Shown here: positions 23,772-33,401 of the stretch, piece after piece
How positions within the stretch are numbered: the first letter of the stretch is position 1
How the letters are laid out: every line of letters begins with the position of its first letter
DNA from: an uncultured Lachnospiraceae bacterium
Lineage (GTDB): Bacteria > Bacillota > Clostridia > Lachnospirales > Lachnospiraceae
Assembly: GCA_910579425.1 (NCBI GenBank)
Contig: CAJTVL010000023.1
Span: forward strand, 1-59,124
Direction of reading: 5' to 3'
Length of the DNA stretch: 59,124 bases
The notes under the pieces: generated by a model
The model's database searches: none
The model's input: only the letters and a program-made list of their open reading frames with translations
What the model was told of the DNA's origin: nothing
Position numbers and translations under genes: made by a program

Positions 23772-24839
23772 GAAAAAGAAAAGTATGTAGCCTATGTATC
23801 TACCTACACATCAGGGAACAAGAGCAAATTCGGAATTAAGATATATGATGTGGATATGGAAAAAGGCCGATTTTCAGAGAAAGACCAGGTGGAGATCACA
23901 AATTCCTCTTATGTGTCCATTTCCCATAACCGGAAATATTTGTTTTCCATCACGGATTTTGGCGTGGAATCCTATCGGATCCTGAAAGACGGAAGCCTTG
24001 AAATGATCAATTTTGCCTCCATTAACGGGATGAGAGGGTGCTACCTGTCCACGGATTACGAAGACAGATTTTTGTTTGTGGCAGGCTATCATGATGCAAA
24101 GCTCACGGTGCTGCGTGTGAAAGAGGACGGAACCATCGGGGAAATTACAGATGAAATTTTCCATAAGGGCCTGGGCAGCATCGCAGAGAGGAATTTCAAG
24201 CCTCACATCAACTGTGTTAAGATGACCAGGGACAACCGGTTTTTGTGCGCCGCGGATATAGGGATGGACCATGTGGTGGTTTATGAGCTGAATCACAACA
24301 GCGGGAAGCTGCGGCAGGTGGATTTTATCAGAAGCGAGCAGGAATCCGCTCCCCGTCATATGAAATTTTCCAGGGACGGCAGATTTCTCTACATTGTCCA
24401 TGAGCTGAAGAATTATATTGATGTGTATACCTACAGCACGGATGAACATAATATGCCCGTATTTGAAAAGATTCAGAATATTACTACCTTAAATAACTAT
24501 CACACCAGCAGCTCTGCGGCGAGCGCTTTAAATCTCTCGGAGGATTTCCGTTATCTGTGCAGTTCCAATGCGGGGGATAACAGCGTGGTACTCTATTCAA
24601 TTGATGAGGATACGGGGCTTCTGAGCAAAATCCTATGCCTTCCGGTCAGCGGCGACTATCCCAAGGATGCTGCAATGTTTCCGGATAACAGGCATCTGGT
24701 GTCCTTAAACCACGAAAGTAATACCATGACTTTTTTCACAATAGACATTGAAAAGGAAACTATTGTGATGAACGGACCGGAGATGAAGGTGGACAGCCCC
24801 AACTGTATCATTTTTTACCGATTGGATCCGGAAAGATAA
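23769..24839 (+). CDS. Lactonase-family seven-bladed propeller protein
   Basis: A 356-aa cytoplasmic protein of the YVTN/lactonase superfamily (YkgB/PgL type). Repeated blade strands such as FKPHINCVKMTRDNRFLCAAD and PRHMKFSRDGRFLYIVHE are visible, with the typical HxN and RH motifs. It may hydrolyse 6-phosphogluconolactone or another lactone, but no pentose-phosphate gene is adjacent. ATG 23769 is the start; ATG 23757 is part of the hairpin repeat's ribosome site. It is a single-gene transcript with its own promoter and terminator. Confidence 0.85.
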   Translation: MEKEKYVAYVSTYTSGNKSKFGIKIYDVDMEKGRFSEKDQVEITNSSYVSISHNRKYLFSITDFGVESYRILKDGSLEMINFASINGMRGCYLSTDYEDRFLFVAGYHDAKLTVLRVKEDGTIGEITDEIFHKGLGSIAERNFKPHINCVKMTRDNRFLCAADIGMDHVVVYELNHNSGKLRQVDFIRSEQESAPRHMKFSRDGRFLYIVHELKNYIDVYTYSTDEHNMPVFEKIQNITTLNNYHTSSSAASALNLSEDFRYLCSSNAGDNSVVLYSIDEDTGLLSKILCLPVSGDYPKDAAMFPDNRHLVSLNHESNTMTFFTIDIEKETIVMNGPEMKVDSPNCIIFYRLDPER

Positions 24840-24844
24840 GACAA

Positions 24845-24881
24845 CGGATGCCAGGCATCTTCAGGTATCCTTATATTCAGG
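24845..24881 (+). repeat. Post-stop hairpin repeat, copy 2
   Basis: Same length and arms as copy 1 at 1804-1840 (CGGATGCCAGGC on the left, ATCCTTAT on the right), starting 5 bases after the lactonase-like gene's stop. GGATGCC can pair with GGTATCC using one G-T pair. A strong terminator begins directly after it. Confidence 0.65.
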
Positions 24882-24909
24882 AAAGAGCGCAGCCAAAGCT
24901 GCGCTCTTT
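24882..24909. terminator. Bidirectional terminator, lactonase-like gene and aroC
   Basis: A perfect 12-bp stem AAAGAGCGCAGC/GCTGCGCTCTTT with a CAAA loop. The A/T ends of the stem provide short U-tracts in both directions. Confidence 0.8.
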
Positions 24910-24970
24910 GCAATAGATGCCATGCGGCGGACAATATCTCCGGGTCTGTTCTCTTGTAATCAAACATCAT

Positions 24971-26068
24971 TTACCTGTAAAAATCAGTGAGATAATCAAG
25001 CTTTGCGGTCATATTTTTCATGCAGGCGTCTAAGAGCGTCAGAGCGGCCATGGACTCCACCACCACCACGGCCCTTGGAACGATTACGGGGTCATGTCGT
25101 CCTTTGATTGCAATTTCAATGTTTTCCCTTTGGGAATTTACGGTTTCCTGTGGGGAGAAGATGGAAGGGGTGGGCTTTACATGGGCTCTGAAAAGGATGG
25201 GAGAGCCGTCGCTGATCCCGCCGAGAATGCCCCCTGCGTGGTTTGTTTTCTTGCTGACAATTCCCTCCCTGCTTATAAACGGGTCATTGTTCTGAGAACC
25301 TCTTGCCTGAGAGACCTGAGTGCCGTCTCCGATTTCCACAGCCTTCACTGCCCCTATGGACATGACTGCCCCTGCAAGAAGCGCGTCCAGCTTCCCGAAG
25401 ACAGGATCGCCGATTCCTGCAGGAACCCCGCTGATCACGCATTCGATAACGCCTCCGCAGGAATCCTTTTGCCCCATGCATTCTTTCAGATAATCCATAG
25501 CCTTTTGGTCCGCAGTCCTGTCCGGCATGCAGGTTGGGGTGGTGCGGATCGCCTCAGGCTCAAAACGGGACATGTCTGCAAAAACGGGGCCGATTGATCT
25601 GGTGTAGGCGCAGAGGGTAATCCCCATAGCTTTAAGAATTTTAGCTGCCACGGCTCCCGCGGCGACTCTGCCGATGGTTTCCCGTCCGGAGGAACGGCCG
25701 CCCCCTCGGTAATCTCGGATGCCATATTTGGCGTCAAAGCAGTAATCGGCATGTCCGGGTCTGTAACAGGAGGCAATTTCACTGTAATCGGAAGACTTCT
25801 GCGAGGTGTTGTTCACGATCAGGGAAATGGGGGTCCCGGTGGTTTGCCCTTCAAAAACACCGGAGAGAATCTCCACGCAGTCGGACTCCTTCCGGGGCGT
25901 TGAGATGGCGGTTTGACCGGGTTTTCTGCGGTTTAAGTAAAGCTGAATATCTTCCTCACATAAAGAAAGCCCTGCGGGGCATCCGTCAATCACAACCCCC
26001 AGCGCCTTTCCGTGGGATTCCCCCCAGGTGGTTATTTTAAATAAGGTTCCAAATGTTGAGCCGGCCAT
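24971..26068 (-). CDS. aroC: Chorismate synthase
   Basis: A 365-aa FMN-dependent enzyme that converts EPSP to chorismate, the last step of the shikimate pathway. The motifs TTWGESHGKALG, RPGHADYCFDAKYGIRDYRGGGR and GRHDPVIVPRA are present. The start at 26068 is preferred (AAAGGAG upstream); the frame extends 7 codons further without a ribosome site. It stands alone with its own promoter. Confidence 0.97.
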   Translation of the reverse strand: MAGSTFGTLFKITTWGESHGKALGVVIDGCPAGLSLCEEDIQLYLNRRKPGQTAISTPRKESDCVEILSGVFEGQTTGTPISLIVNNTSQKSSDYSEIASCYRPGHADYCFDAKYGIRDYRGGGRSSGRETIGRVAAGAVAAKILKAMGITLCAYTRSIGPVFADMSRFEPEAIRTTPTCMPDRTADQKAMDYLKECMGQKDSCGGVIECVISGVPAGIGDPVFGKLDALLAGAVMSIGAVKAVEIGDGTQVSQARGSQNNDPFISREGIVSKKTNHAGGILGGISDGSPILFRAHVKPTPSIFSPQETVNSQRENIEIAIKGRHDPVIVPRAVVVVESMAALTLLDACMKNMTAKLDYLTDFYR

Positions 26069-26122
26069 ATAAACTCCTTTCAGCGGCAAAATGCCATTAA
26101 TTAACAGGTTTTGTTTGCGTAC

Positions 26123-26151
26123 ATTTTATCTTAACGGAATTATTTTTGCAA
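26123..26151 (-). promoter_or_regulatory. aroC promoter
   Basis: On the - strand, TTGCAA (26151-26146), 17 bases, TAAAAT (26128-26123). Confidence 0.7.
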
Positions 26152-26169
26152 ATATTTTTCTATAATCTA

Positions 26170-26198
26170 TTGTAGAAAATACAATATTTGTGTAAAAT
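26170..26198 (+). promoter_or_regulatory. Promoter of the VanY-like gene
   Basis: TTGTAG (26170-26175), 17 bases, TAAAAT (26193-26198). An inverted repeat ATTGTA/TACAAT with a 5-base gap overlaps the -35. Confidence 0.6.
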
Positions 26199-26252
26199 AA
26201 AATCCAAATCAAAAAAATTAGGGGAATGCGCTCAAGGGACAGGAGATGTGAT

Positions 26253-27344
26253 ATGGGTGAGAAGAAGGGTGGATTTCTGAAGAAAATAAGTAAACGCGGG
26301 AAGGTTTTTTTGATGCTTGCAATCGCGCTCCTTGTGATTGACAGGTTTTTTTATCATACTTATGTTTATATCAGAAGGGGATTTAAGCGTTATGCCATTG
26401 CCGTCTTTGCGGTGCTGTGCATTTTTACACAGGGAAGCTTTTCTTATCCTGTCCGGGGGACAGGGGAGAGCGGGGGCGTCTCAGAGCATTTGATGCAGAT
26501 TACGGATTCGGATATTGCGCTGGTGGAGAGTCCCCGGATAGAATATGAAAATCTGGAAATTTTAAAGGAAGAGGACATAACGGAAGGCGCCCAGGCCTGT
26601 CCGATTGATACAGAGCAGCCGGATCAATACTCCCTGGATGAGATATTAAATGAAAATACGGGTGTGCTTCCCGAAAAAAACGGAAAAGAACAGAGGGCAG
26701 TGCCCCAAAAGGTGAATTTCTTTCAGGACAGTGACTGGCGTCTGGTACTGATCAATAAACAGCACCCTATTCCGGATGATTATACCTTTACACTTGACAC
26801 CATTAAGACGGCAAACGGCGGAATCCAGTGCGACAGCCGGATTATGGAAGATTTGTTTTCCATGCTGCAGGCGGCCAGTGAGGATGAGATCAATCTCGCC
26901 ATCTGCTCCCATTACCGTGATATTAACAGACAGGAGGTACTGTTTAACCGCAAGATCAGGGCTTACATGAAAAAGGGGATGTCTTATATGGAGGCCTACA
27001 AGGTTTCTTCCCAAATGGTGACGGTGCCGGGAGCCAGCGAGCATCAGATCGGGCTTGCCATGGATATTGTGTCGGACAATTATACCCTTTTGGAGGAAGG
27101 CTTTGCACAGACAGAGGCGGGGATCTGGCTGAAGGAGCATTGTGCGGAGTATGGTTTTATCCTTCGCTATCCGCAGGGGAAGGAGGCCATAACCGGAATA
27201 GATTTTGAACCCTGGCATTTCCGTTATGTCGGAAAAGAAGCTGCCGGGGTGATCATGAGCGAGGAACTTTGTCTTGAAGAATTCTGGGCGAAATACGTGA
27301 TTCCCGGATCAATCGAAGCACGGCAAAAAGCCATGCAGGAATGA
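26253..27344 (+). CDS. VanY-like D-Ala-D-Ala carboxypeptidase (M15B)
   Basis: A 363-aa membrane-anchored peptidase. Hydrophobic segments lie at about 20-36 and 48-66, then an acidic linker and the C-terminal VanY domain. Zinc-site residues are seen in SEHQIGLAMDIV (His and Asp) and EPWHFRYV (His), with the substrate-binding segment AICSHYRDINRQ upstream. It probably trims peptidoglycan stem peptides; no vancomycin-resistance genes accompany it. ATG 26253 follows AGGAG; ATG 26226 is an in-frame alternative. The tgt gene begins 7 bases after the stop. Confidence 0.88.
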   Translation: MGEKKGGFLKKISKRGKVFLMLAIALLVIDRFFYHTYVYIRRGFKRYAIAVFAVLCIFTQGSFSYPVRGTGESGGVSEHLMQITDSDIALVESPRIEYENLEILKEEDITEGAQACPIDTEQPDQYSLDEILNENTGVLPEKNGKEQRAVPQKVNFFQDSDWRLVLINKQHPIPDDYTFTLDTIKTANGGIQCDSRIMEDLFSMLQAASEDEINLAICSHYRDINRQEVLFNRKIRAYMKKGMSYMEAYKVSSQMVTVPGASEHQIGLAMDIVSDNYTLLEEGFAQTEAGIWLKEHCAEYGFILRYPQGKEAITGIDFEPWHFRYVGKEAAGVIMSEELCLEEFWAKYVIPGSIEARQKAMQE

Positions 27345-27351
27345 GGTAAGT

Positions 27352-28491
27352 ATGTATCGTTTGTTAAAGCAGGAAGGAAGAGCAAAGCGGGGAGAGTTCT
27401 CCACTGTTCATGGGGTAATACAGACGCCGGTATTTATGAATGTGGGAACGGCGGCGGCAATTAAGGGGGCGGTTTCCACACAAGATCTGGAAGAGATCAA
27501 AACACAGGTGGAACTGTCAAACACTTATCATCTGCATGTGCGGCCCGGGGACGAGATTGTAAAGAAGCTGGGAGGGCTGCACAAATTTATGTCCTGGGAC
27601 AGGCCGATCCTTACGGATTCCGGTGGGTTTCAGGTTTTTTCCCTTGCAGGCCTTCGGCAGATAGGGGAGGAGGGAGTCTGTTTTCATTCCCATATTGACG
27701 GACGGAAGATATTTATGGGGCCGGAGGAAAGTATGAGGATTCAGTCCAATCTTGCCTCCACTATTGCCATGGCGTTTGACGAATGCATTCCCAGCCGTGC
27801 GGACCGCTCCTATGTGGAAGCTTCCGTGGCCCGGACCTACCGCTGGCTGGTGCGGTGCCGGAAGGAAATGAAGCGTTTAAACTCCCTGGAAGAGACGATT
27901 AATCAAAACCAGCTCCTGTTTGGCATCAATCAGGGTGCGGTTTTTGAGGATATAAGAATCGAACATGCAAAACAGATCGCAGAGCTGGACCTTGACGGCT
28001 ACGCCCTGGGGGGACTGGCTGTGGGGGAAAGCCATGAGGAAATGTATTATATCATAGAGGAAACCGTTCCGTATCTTCCCAAAGAAAAGCCGGTTTACCT
28101 GATGGGGGTGGGAACCCCTGCCAATATTCTGGAAGCGGTAGAGAGAGGGGTGGACTTTTTTGACTGTGTATACCCCAGCAGAAACGGACGCCACGGCCAT
28201 CTCTACACCAATCACGGGAAAATCAATCTTTTCAATGCCAAATATGAACTGGATGGAAGGCCCATTGAAGAGGGCTGTAATTGTCCGGCCTGCCGCAGAT
28301 ATTCCAGAGCCTATATCCGCCATTTGCTCAAGGCAAAGGAAATGCTTGGAATGAGGCTTTGTGTGCTGCATAATCTGTATTTTTATAATACGATGATGGA
28401 AGAGGTCAGAAACGCCCTGGATGAGGGGAGGTTTGCCGCATACAAACAGCAAAAGCTGGACGGGATGGCCCGGGGAGAGCGGCAGATATGA
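27352..28491 (+). CDS. tgt: Queuine tRNA-ribosyltransferase
   Basis: A 379-aa enzyme that swaps guanine-34 for preQ1 in GUN-anticodon tRNAs. Seen are the nucleophile region LTDSGGFQVFSL, the second catalytic Asp region GVDFFDCVYPSR and the zinc site CNCPACRRYSR. The length is as expected. yajC follows, an association common in bacteria, although a separate promoter lies between. Confidence 0.97.
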   Translation: MYRLLKQEGRAKRGEFSTVHGVIQTPVFMNVGTAAAIKGAVSTQDLEEIKTQVELSNTYHLHVRPGDEIVKKLGGLHKFMSWDRPILTDSGGFQVFSLAGLRQIGEEGVCFHSHIDGRKIFMGPEESMRIQSNLASTIAMAFDECIPSRADRSYVEASVARTYRWLVRCRKEMKRLNSLEETINQNQLLFGINQGAVFEDIRIEHAKQIAELDLDGYALGGLAVGESHEEMYYIIEETVPYLPKEKPVYLMGVGTPANILEAVERGVDFFDCVYPSRNGRHGHLYTNHGKINLFNAKYELDGRPIEEGCNCPACRRYSRAYIRHLLKAKEMLGMRLCVLHNLYFYNTMMEEVRNALDEGRFAAYKQQKLDGMARGERQI

Positions 28492-28543
28492 TGCAGATCA
28501 GGCCGTGGGGGACATGGACCCGTTAAGAAAATCGCAAAAAGAC

Positions 28544-28572
28544 TTGTTTTTAACGGACATATTGTGTATGAT
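28544..28572 (+). promoter_or_regulatory. yajC promoter
   Basis: TTGTTT (28544-28549), 17 bases, TATGAT (28567-28572), in the 151-base gap between tgt and yajC. Nothing else recognisable is in that gap. Confidence 0.6.
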
Positions 28573-28642
28573 AGAGGATAAGCTGCCTGACAGTAAAATG
28601 AAAGGCATCTGATCGACCAAAGGAAAACAGGAGGAGAAATTA

Positions 28643-28957
28643 ATGGGTATTTTGTTGACAGAGGAAGCTGGTGTGGCTGCCGGCGGCGGTATTGTCATGG
28701 TAGTTTATCTGGTTCTTATTTTCGGATTTTTTTATTTGTTCATGATCCGTCCGCAGAAAAAGGAACAGAAAAAAAAGGCCGCTATGTTATCTGCCCTTGA
28801 AAATGGCGACTGTGTTTTGACCAGCAGCGGTTTTTATGGAATCGTCATAGATATTACGGACGACACAGTAATTGTAGAGTTTGGTAATAACAAGAATTGC
28901 CGTATTCCTATGCAGAAAAATGCTATTGCGCAGGTAGAAAAAGCAGACGCAGAATAG
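28643..28957 (+). CDS. yajC: Preprotein translocase subunit YajC
   Basis: A 104-aa inner-membrane accessory subunit of the Sec translocon. One membrane helix (VVYLVLIFGFFYLFMI) is followed by the family motif RPQKKEQKK and a small cytoplasmic domain (NGDCVLTSSGFYGIV). It starts at ATG 28643 after AGGAGGAG. A terminator directly follows. Confidence 0.95.
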   Translation: MGILLTEEAGVAAGGGIVMVVYLVLIFGFFYLFMIRPQKKEQKKKAAMLSALENGDCVLTSSGFYGIVIDITDDTVIVEFGNNKNCRIPMQKNAIAQVEKADAE

Positions 28958-28975
28958 ACATTGAATTTGGAAGTG

Positions 28976-29001
28976 AGGCGCAGAGGATGCGCCTTATTTT
29001 T
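28976..29001 (+). terminator. yajC terminator
   Basis: Stem AGGCGCA/TGCGCCT with loop GAGGA, followed by TATTTTT. It separates yajC from leuB. Confidence 0.88.
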
Positions 29002-29044
29002 ACATAGGAACAGTTTGTAAGAAATTCTGATTGGAGGAGAATCA

Positions 29045-30130
29045 ATGAAGCTGAACATTGTGTGCATTCCGGGAGATGGAATCGGACCGGAGATTGTAGC
29101 GGAAGCAAAAAAGGTTTTGGACAAAATAGCGCGGGTATACGGACATGAAATGGCCTTTACCGATGTATTGATGGGAGGCGCTTCCATTGATGCATACGGA
29201 GTCCCTCTCACAGAGGAAACCATTGCCGCCGCCAAAAGTGCGGATGCCGTACTGATGGGCTCGATCGGCGGAAATACGGTAACCTCGCCCTGGTATAAGC
29301 TTCCTCCCAATTTAAGGCCGGAAGCAGGCCTGCTTGCAATCCGCAAGGCGTTGAATCTCTTTGCCAACTTAAGGCCGGCGGTTCTCTATGAAGAATTGGC
29401 GGATGCCTGTCCGCTGAAAAAGGAGATCAGTGGCGCCGGCTTTGACATGATGATCATGCGGGAACTGACAGGCGGACTTTATTTTGGAGAACGCCGTACC
29501 ACAGACGAAGGGGGCGTGCGCAAAGCCGTTGATACTCTGACCTATGACGAAAACGAAATCCGCAGGATTGCCATCAAAGGCTTTGACATTGCCATGAAGC
29601 GCCGCAAAAAGGTGACAAGTGTGGACAAAGCCAATGTGCTTGATTCCTCCAGATTATGGAGGAAGGTGGTAGAGGAGGTTGCAGCCGGGTATCCGGAGGT
29701 TACCTTAGAGCATATGCTGGTGGATAACTGCGCCATGCAGCTTGTAAAGGATCCTGTCCAATTCGATGTGATATTAACCGAAAACATGTTTGGAGATATC
29801 CTTTCCGACGAAGCCAGTATGGTGACGGGCTCCATCGGAATGCTCGCCTCGGCATCCTTAAACGACAGCAAATTCGGCCTCTACGAGCCAAGCCATGGTT
29901 CTGCCCCTGATATTGCCGGCAGGGGAATCGCCAATCCCATTGCAACCGTTTTGTCGGCGGCGATGATGCTTCGCTATTCCTTTGACCTTGACCGGGAAGC
30001 GGATGCGGTGGAGGCTGCGGTCAAAAATATCCTAAAAAAGGGCTACCGCACAATCGACATTATGTCGGAAGGCTGCAGGCAGGTAGGCTGTAAGGAAATG
30101 GGTGATTTGTTAGCTGATGAAATCAAATAG
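29045..30130 (+). CDS. leuB: 3-Isopropylmalate dehydrogenase
   Basis: A 361-aa NAD-dependent enzyme of leucine synthesis. The signature MIMRELTGGLYFGE and the metal-binding region LVDNCAMQLV are present, with NMFGDILSDEAS and EPSHGSAPDIAG near the C-terminus. It starts the branched-chain amino acid cluster (leuB, then ilvD and ilvB), but leuA, leuC and leuD are not in the window. The following membrane gene overlaps its 3' end by 14 bases. Confidence 0.97.
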   Translation: MKLNIVCIPGDGIGPEIVAEAKKVLDKIARVYGHEMAFTDVLMGGASIDAYGVPLTEETIAAAKSADAVLMGSIGGNTVTSPWYKLPPNLRPEAGLLAIRKALNLFANLRPAVLYEELADACPLKKEISGAGFDMMIMRELTGGLYFGERRTTDEGGVRKAVDTLTYDENEIRRIAIKGFDIAMKRRKKVTSVDKANVLDSSRLWRKVVEEVAAGYPEVTLEHMLVDNCAMQLVKDPVQFDVILTENMFGDILSDEASMVTGSIGMLASASLNDSKFGLYEPSHGSAPDIAGRGIANPIATVLSAAMMLRYSFDLDREADAVEAAVKNILKKGYRTIDIMSEGCRQVGCKEMGDLLADEIK

Positions 30131-31673
30131 AATCCTAAAACATTTCGGGATACTTTTATTTGTGGGAATGGCTCTCTACTATGGATGGCGGATGTTTGCC
30201 CTGATCCCATGGTATGACGAACTCTATACCTATTACTGCTTTATCAGTAAAGGGCCTTTGTACGCGGCCGTCCACTGGCCCCTTCCCAACAATCATGTGG
30301 GCTATTCCGTTTTATCCGCCTGTCTTAACGTTCTGGGCAATCCCTACATAGGCTTAAGGGGAATTTCCTATCTTTGTGCCCTGGCAAATCTGTATCTTCT
30401 GTATAAAATTGCAGGAAGGTATTTGAGAGAACAGACAGCCCTTGTGACAGTGATCCTGTATGCGTCCATGAATCTGGTGAATCAGCAGGCGGTGCAGGGA
30501 AGAGGATACACGCTCGGGATTACCTGCTTTCTTTTGGCCTGGCATTGCATGGCACGAATCTGCGAGATGACGGAACGGGTTCCCAAAAGGATTTATGTCT
30601 GCTATATCGGCGCCCTGGTGCTGGGACTCTATACCATATCCAGCAACGTATACTGGGTGGTTCCCCTTTGCCTTGCGGGAGGATGCTGTCTGCTTTTTGC
30701 ACAAGACCCAAAGCGCCGGACAAAGCTGGCAGGGCTGATCGGAGCATCTCTGATCGCAGCTCTGGGATGCGTTTTTCTCTATACCACAATATGGGTTGCA
30801 ATCGGCTCCAATCTCCTGGTGAAGGACGTTAGCAGCGCCTATTATGGGATGGGGCATGTTGAGATGATTCTTGGCGCCCCTTTTGCCGCCATAGCCAGAG
30901 GGATTGATTATATGCTTTCCACCCCTTATATTCAAAGCGAGGAAAGGGCCGGGTTTGCGGGAAGGCTTCTGGAATATCTGAAAATTTTGTCCGGTTCTTT
31001 CTTTTCGGCTGAGGCCGCAGTGGTTCTGGTGTGGCTGTCAGGGAGCCTGTTTCTTGCTTATAAGCTTTTCAGACGGCAAAAAGGACAGGACGCATCCAAA
31101 AGGCTTTTGTACCTTGTCCTGCTGATTGAAATTTTGTTCGTGCCGGTGTGCCTGTTATTTCAGTGTAAACGCCCTTATTACAGGGTTTTTACCTACGCGG
31201 GAGTCCTTTTGTCCCTGCTTCTTGGGGTGCTTCTGGAGGCGGCGGGAGGGGCGCTTCTTGCCAGGCTTCCCAATAAAAAGGGAAAAGCGGCAGTCTGCAT
31301 CGCGGGAATGGTTCTGGCCCTCTCGTTCGGTGTGAAATGCCTTGGGTTTTCCGGCTATAATGAACAGTACGGGACACGGGAATATGAAATAGCACAGGCC
31401 TGGGCTCAGGCAGACGTGACAGAGCGGGAAAATCTTTGCGTCACGGACTGCAATCAGGAGTATCTTCTGTATTTTCTTTACGGGATCCGCTGTGAAAACC
31501 GGGAAATTGAGGGCGCGGACGTGCTGCTGTTGGATAAAAGGATGATGCAGCCCTGGGATGAAATGGTTTGGGAGTTCTATCATTATTATGAAACCATCCC
31601 ATGGGAATATGTCAATCAGAATATGACCAGAGCATATGAAAATAACGATTATGTTTTGTTCCTGAGACGATAA
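30117..31673 (+). CDS. Polytopic GT-C-type glycosyltransferase-like membrane protein
   Basis: A 518-aa protein with about eleven hydrophobic helices. After the first helix comes WYDELYTYY, which resembles the Asp-Glu motif in the first external loop of GT39/ArnT-like enzymes that use lipid-linked sugars; QGRGYTLGI is a second family-like motif. A soluble C-terminal domain follows the last helix. The substrate is unknown. ATG 30117 lies within the end of leuB, implying coupling to it, so a cell-envelope gene sits within an amino-acid operon. Confidence 0.72.
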   Translation: MKSNRILKHFGILLFVGMALYYGWRMFALIPWYDELYTYYCFISKGPLYAAVHWPLPNNHVGYSVLSACLNVLGNPYIGLRGISYLCALANLYLLYKIAGRYLREQTALVTVILYASMNLVNQQAVQGRGYTLGITCFLLAWHCMARICEMTERVPKRIYVCYIGALVLGLYTISSNVYWVVPLCLAGGCCLLFAQDPKRRTKLAGLIGASLIAALGCVFLYTTIWVAIGSNLLVKDVSSAYYGMGHVEMILGAPFAAIARGIDYMLSTPYIQSEERAGFAGRLLEYLKILSGSFFSAEAAVVLVWLSGSLFLAYKLFRRQKGQDASKRLLYLVLLIEILFVPVCLLFQCKRPYYRVFTYAGVLLSLLLGVLLEAAGGALLARLPNKKGKAAVCIAGMVLALSFGVKCLGFSGYNEQYGTREYEIAQAWAQADVTERENLCVTDCNQEYLLYFLYGIRCENREIEGADVLLLDKRMMQPWDEMVWEFYHYYETIPWEYVNQNMTRAYENNDYVLFLRR

Positions 31674-31693
31674 AAGAAAGGGAGGAAATCGAA

Positions 31694-33361
31694 ATGAAGA
31701 GTGATAACGTAAAAACCGGAATGCAGCAGGCTCCCCACAGAAGCCTGTTCAACGCGCTGGGATTCACCGAGGAGGAGATGAAAAAGCCCATGGTGGGAAT
31801 TGTCAGCTCCTACAATGAGATTGTGCCCGGGCATATGAATCTGGACAAAATTGTGGAGGCAGTGAAGCTGGGCGTGGCCCAGGCGGGGGGAGTCCCGGTG
31901 GTATTTCCCGCCATTGCCGTGTGCGACGGCATTGCCATGGGACATATCGGCATGAAATATTCTCTTGTCACAAGGGATCTGATCGCGGATTCCACGGAGT
32001 GTATGGCCCTGGCTCACCAGTTTGACGCACTGGTAATGGTTCCCAACTGTGACAAAAATGTGCCGGGTCTTCTGATGGCGGCGGCAAGAATCAATGTGCC
32101 TACCGTATTTGTGTCCGGAGGGCCTATGCTTGCAGGCCGGGTGAAGGGACAAAAGCGAAGCCTTTCCTCCATGTTTGAGGCGGTAGGTTCCTATACGGCA
32201 GGAAGCATGACGGAAGACGACGTAAAAGAATTTGAGGAGAAGGTCTGCCCTACCTGCGGTTCCTGCTCCGGGATGTACACCGCCAACTCCATGAACTGCC
32301 TGACAGAAGCCCTGGGCATGGGGCTGGGCGGAAACGGCACCATTCCCGCGGTTTATTCCGAACGGATTAAGCTGGCCAAACACGCCGGTATGGCGGTAAT
32401 GGAAATGTACCGTAAGGATATAAGGCCCAGAGATATTATGACAAAAGAGTCCATCCTGAATGCACTGACAGTGGATATGGCGCTGGGATGCTCTACCAAT
32501 TCCATGCTGCATCTTCCGGCAATTGCCCATGAGATCGGCTTTGATTTTGATATTGCCTTTGCCAATGAAATCAGCGAAAAAACCCCTAATTTGTGTCATC
32601 TTGCACCGGCGGGCCCCACTTACATGGAGGATTTGAATGAAGCGGGAGGGGTTTACGCGGTAATGAAAGAGCTGGACGATGCAGGGCTTTTAAATACGGG
32701 ATGCATGACCGTCACCGGAAAGACCATCGGAGAGAATATTGCAAATGCCGTGAATAAAAATCCTGAGGTGATCCGCCCTCTGGAGAATCCTTATTCCGTT
32801 ACAGGGGGACTGGCAGTCCTGAAAGGGAATCTGGCCCCGGACGGCAGTGTGGTAAAGCGTTCGGCTGTCGTCGCTGAAATGATGGTTCATGAAGGCCCGG
32901 CCAGAGTGTTTGACTGTGAGGAGGATGCCATTGCCGCCATCAAGGGCGGGAAAATCAATGCCGGGGATGTGGTGGTGATCCGCTATGAAGGCCCCAAGGG
33001 CGGCCCCGGTATGAGGGAGATGCTCAATCCCACCTCAGCCATTGCCGGTATGGGACTCGGCAGCAGCGTTGCTCTGATCACGGACGGCCGTTTTTCGGGA
33101 GCCTCCAGAGGAGCCTCCATCGGCCATGTGTCGCCGGAGGCGGCAGTGGGCGGCCCTATTGCCCTGGTGGAAGAGGGGGACATCATCAGCATCAATATTC
33201 CGGAGCTTAAGCTGGAGATGAAGGTTTCCCAGGAGGAACTTAAGGCGCGGCGAGAAAAGTGGCAGTCCAGGGAGCCCAAGGTTACCACAGGCTATCTGGC
33301 CAGATACCGGGAGATGGTCACCAGCGGAAACAGGGGAGCCATCCTGGAAATTCCCAGATAA
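31694..33361 (+). CDS. ilvD: Dihydroxy-acid dehydratase
   Basis: A 555-aa Fe-S enzyme of valine, isoleucine and leucine synthesis. Cluster and active-site motifs are PNCDKNVPGLLMAAAR, CPTCGSCSGMYTANSMNC and the C-terminal DGRFSGASRGASIGHVSPEA. The length is typical. ATG 31694 follows GGGAGG. Together with ilvB, 40 bases downstream, it supplies two steps of the branched-chain pathway. Confidence 0.98.
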   Translation: MKSDNVKTGMQQAPHRSLFNALGFTEEEMKKPMVGIVSSYNEIVPGHMNLDKIVEAVKLGVAQAGGVPVVFPAIAVCDGIAMGHIGMKYSLVTRDLIADSTECMALAHQFDALVMVPNCDKNVPGLLMAAARINVPTVFVSGGPMLAGRVKGQKRSLSSMFEAVGSYTAGSMTEDDVKEFEEKVCPTCGSCSGMYTANSMNCLTEALGMGLGGNGTIPAVYSERIKLAKHAGMAVMEMYRKDIRPRDIMTKESILNALTVDMALGCSTNSMLHLPAIAHEIGFDFDIAFANEISEKTPNLCHLAPAGPTYMEDLNEAGGVYAVMKELDDAGLLNTGCMTVTGKTIGENIANAVNKNPEVIRPLENPYSVTGGLAVLKGNLAPDGSVVKRSAVVAEMMVHEGPARVFDCEEDAIAAIKGGKINAGDVVVIRYEGPKGGPGMREMLNPTSAIAGMGLGSSVALITDGRFSGASRGASIGHVSPEAAVGGPIALVEEGDIISINIPELKLEMKVSQEELKARREKWQSREPKVTTGYLARYREMVTSGNRGAILEIPR

Positions 33362-33401
33362 CAGAAGCGATATGTGAATAAAAAGGCAGGAGGAAGAATA
33401 C

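Noticed and set aside
28488..28642. A 12-codon Trp-containing open frame after tgt as a possible leader peptide
   Set aside because: It overlaps the tgt stop, has no ribosome site, and no attenuator hairpins follow; the next gene is yajC.
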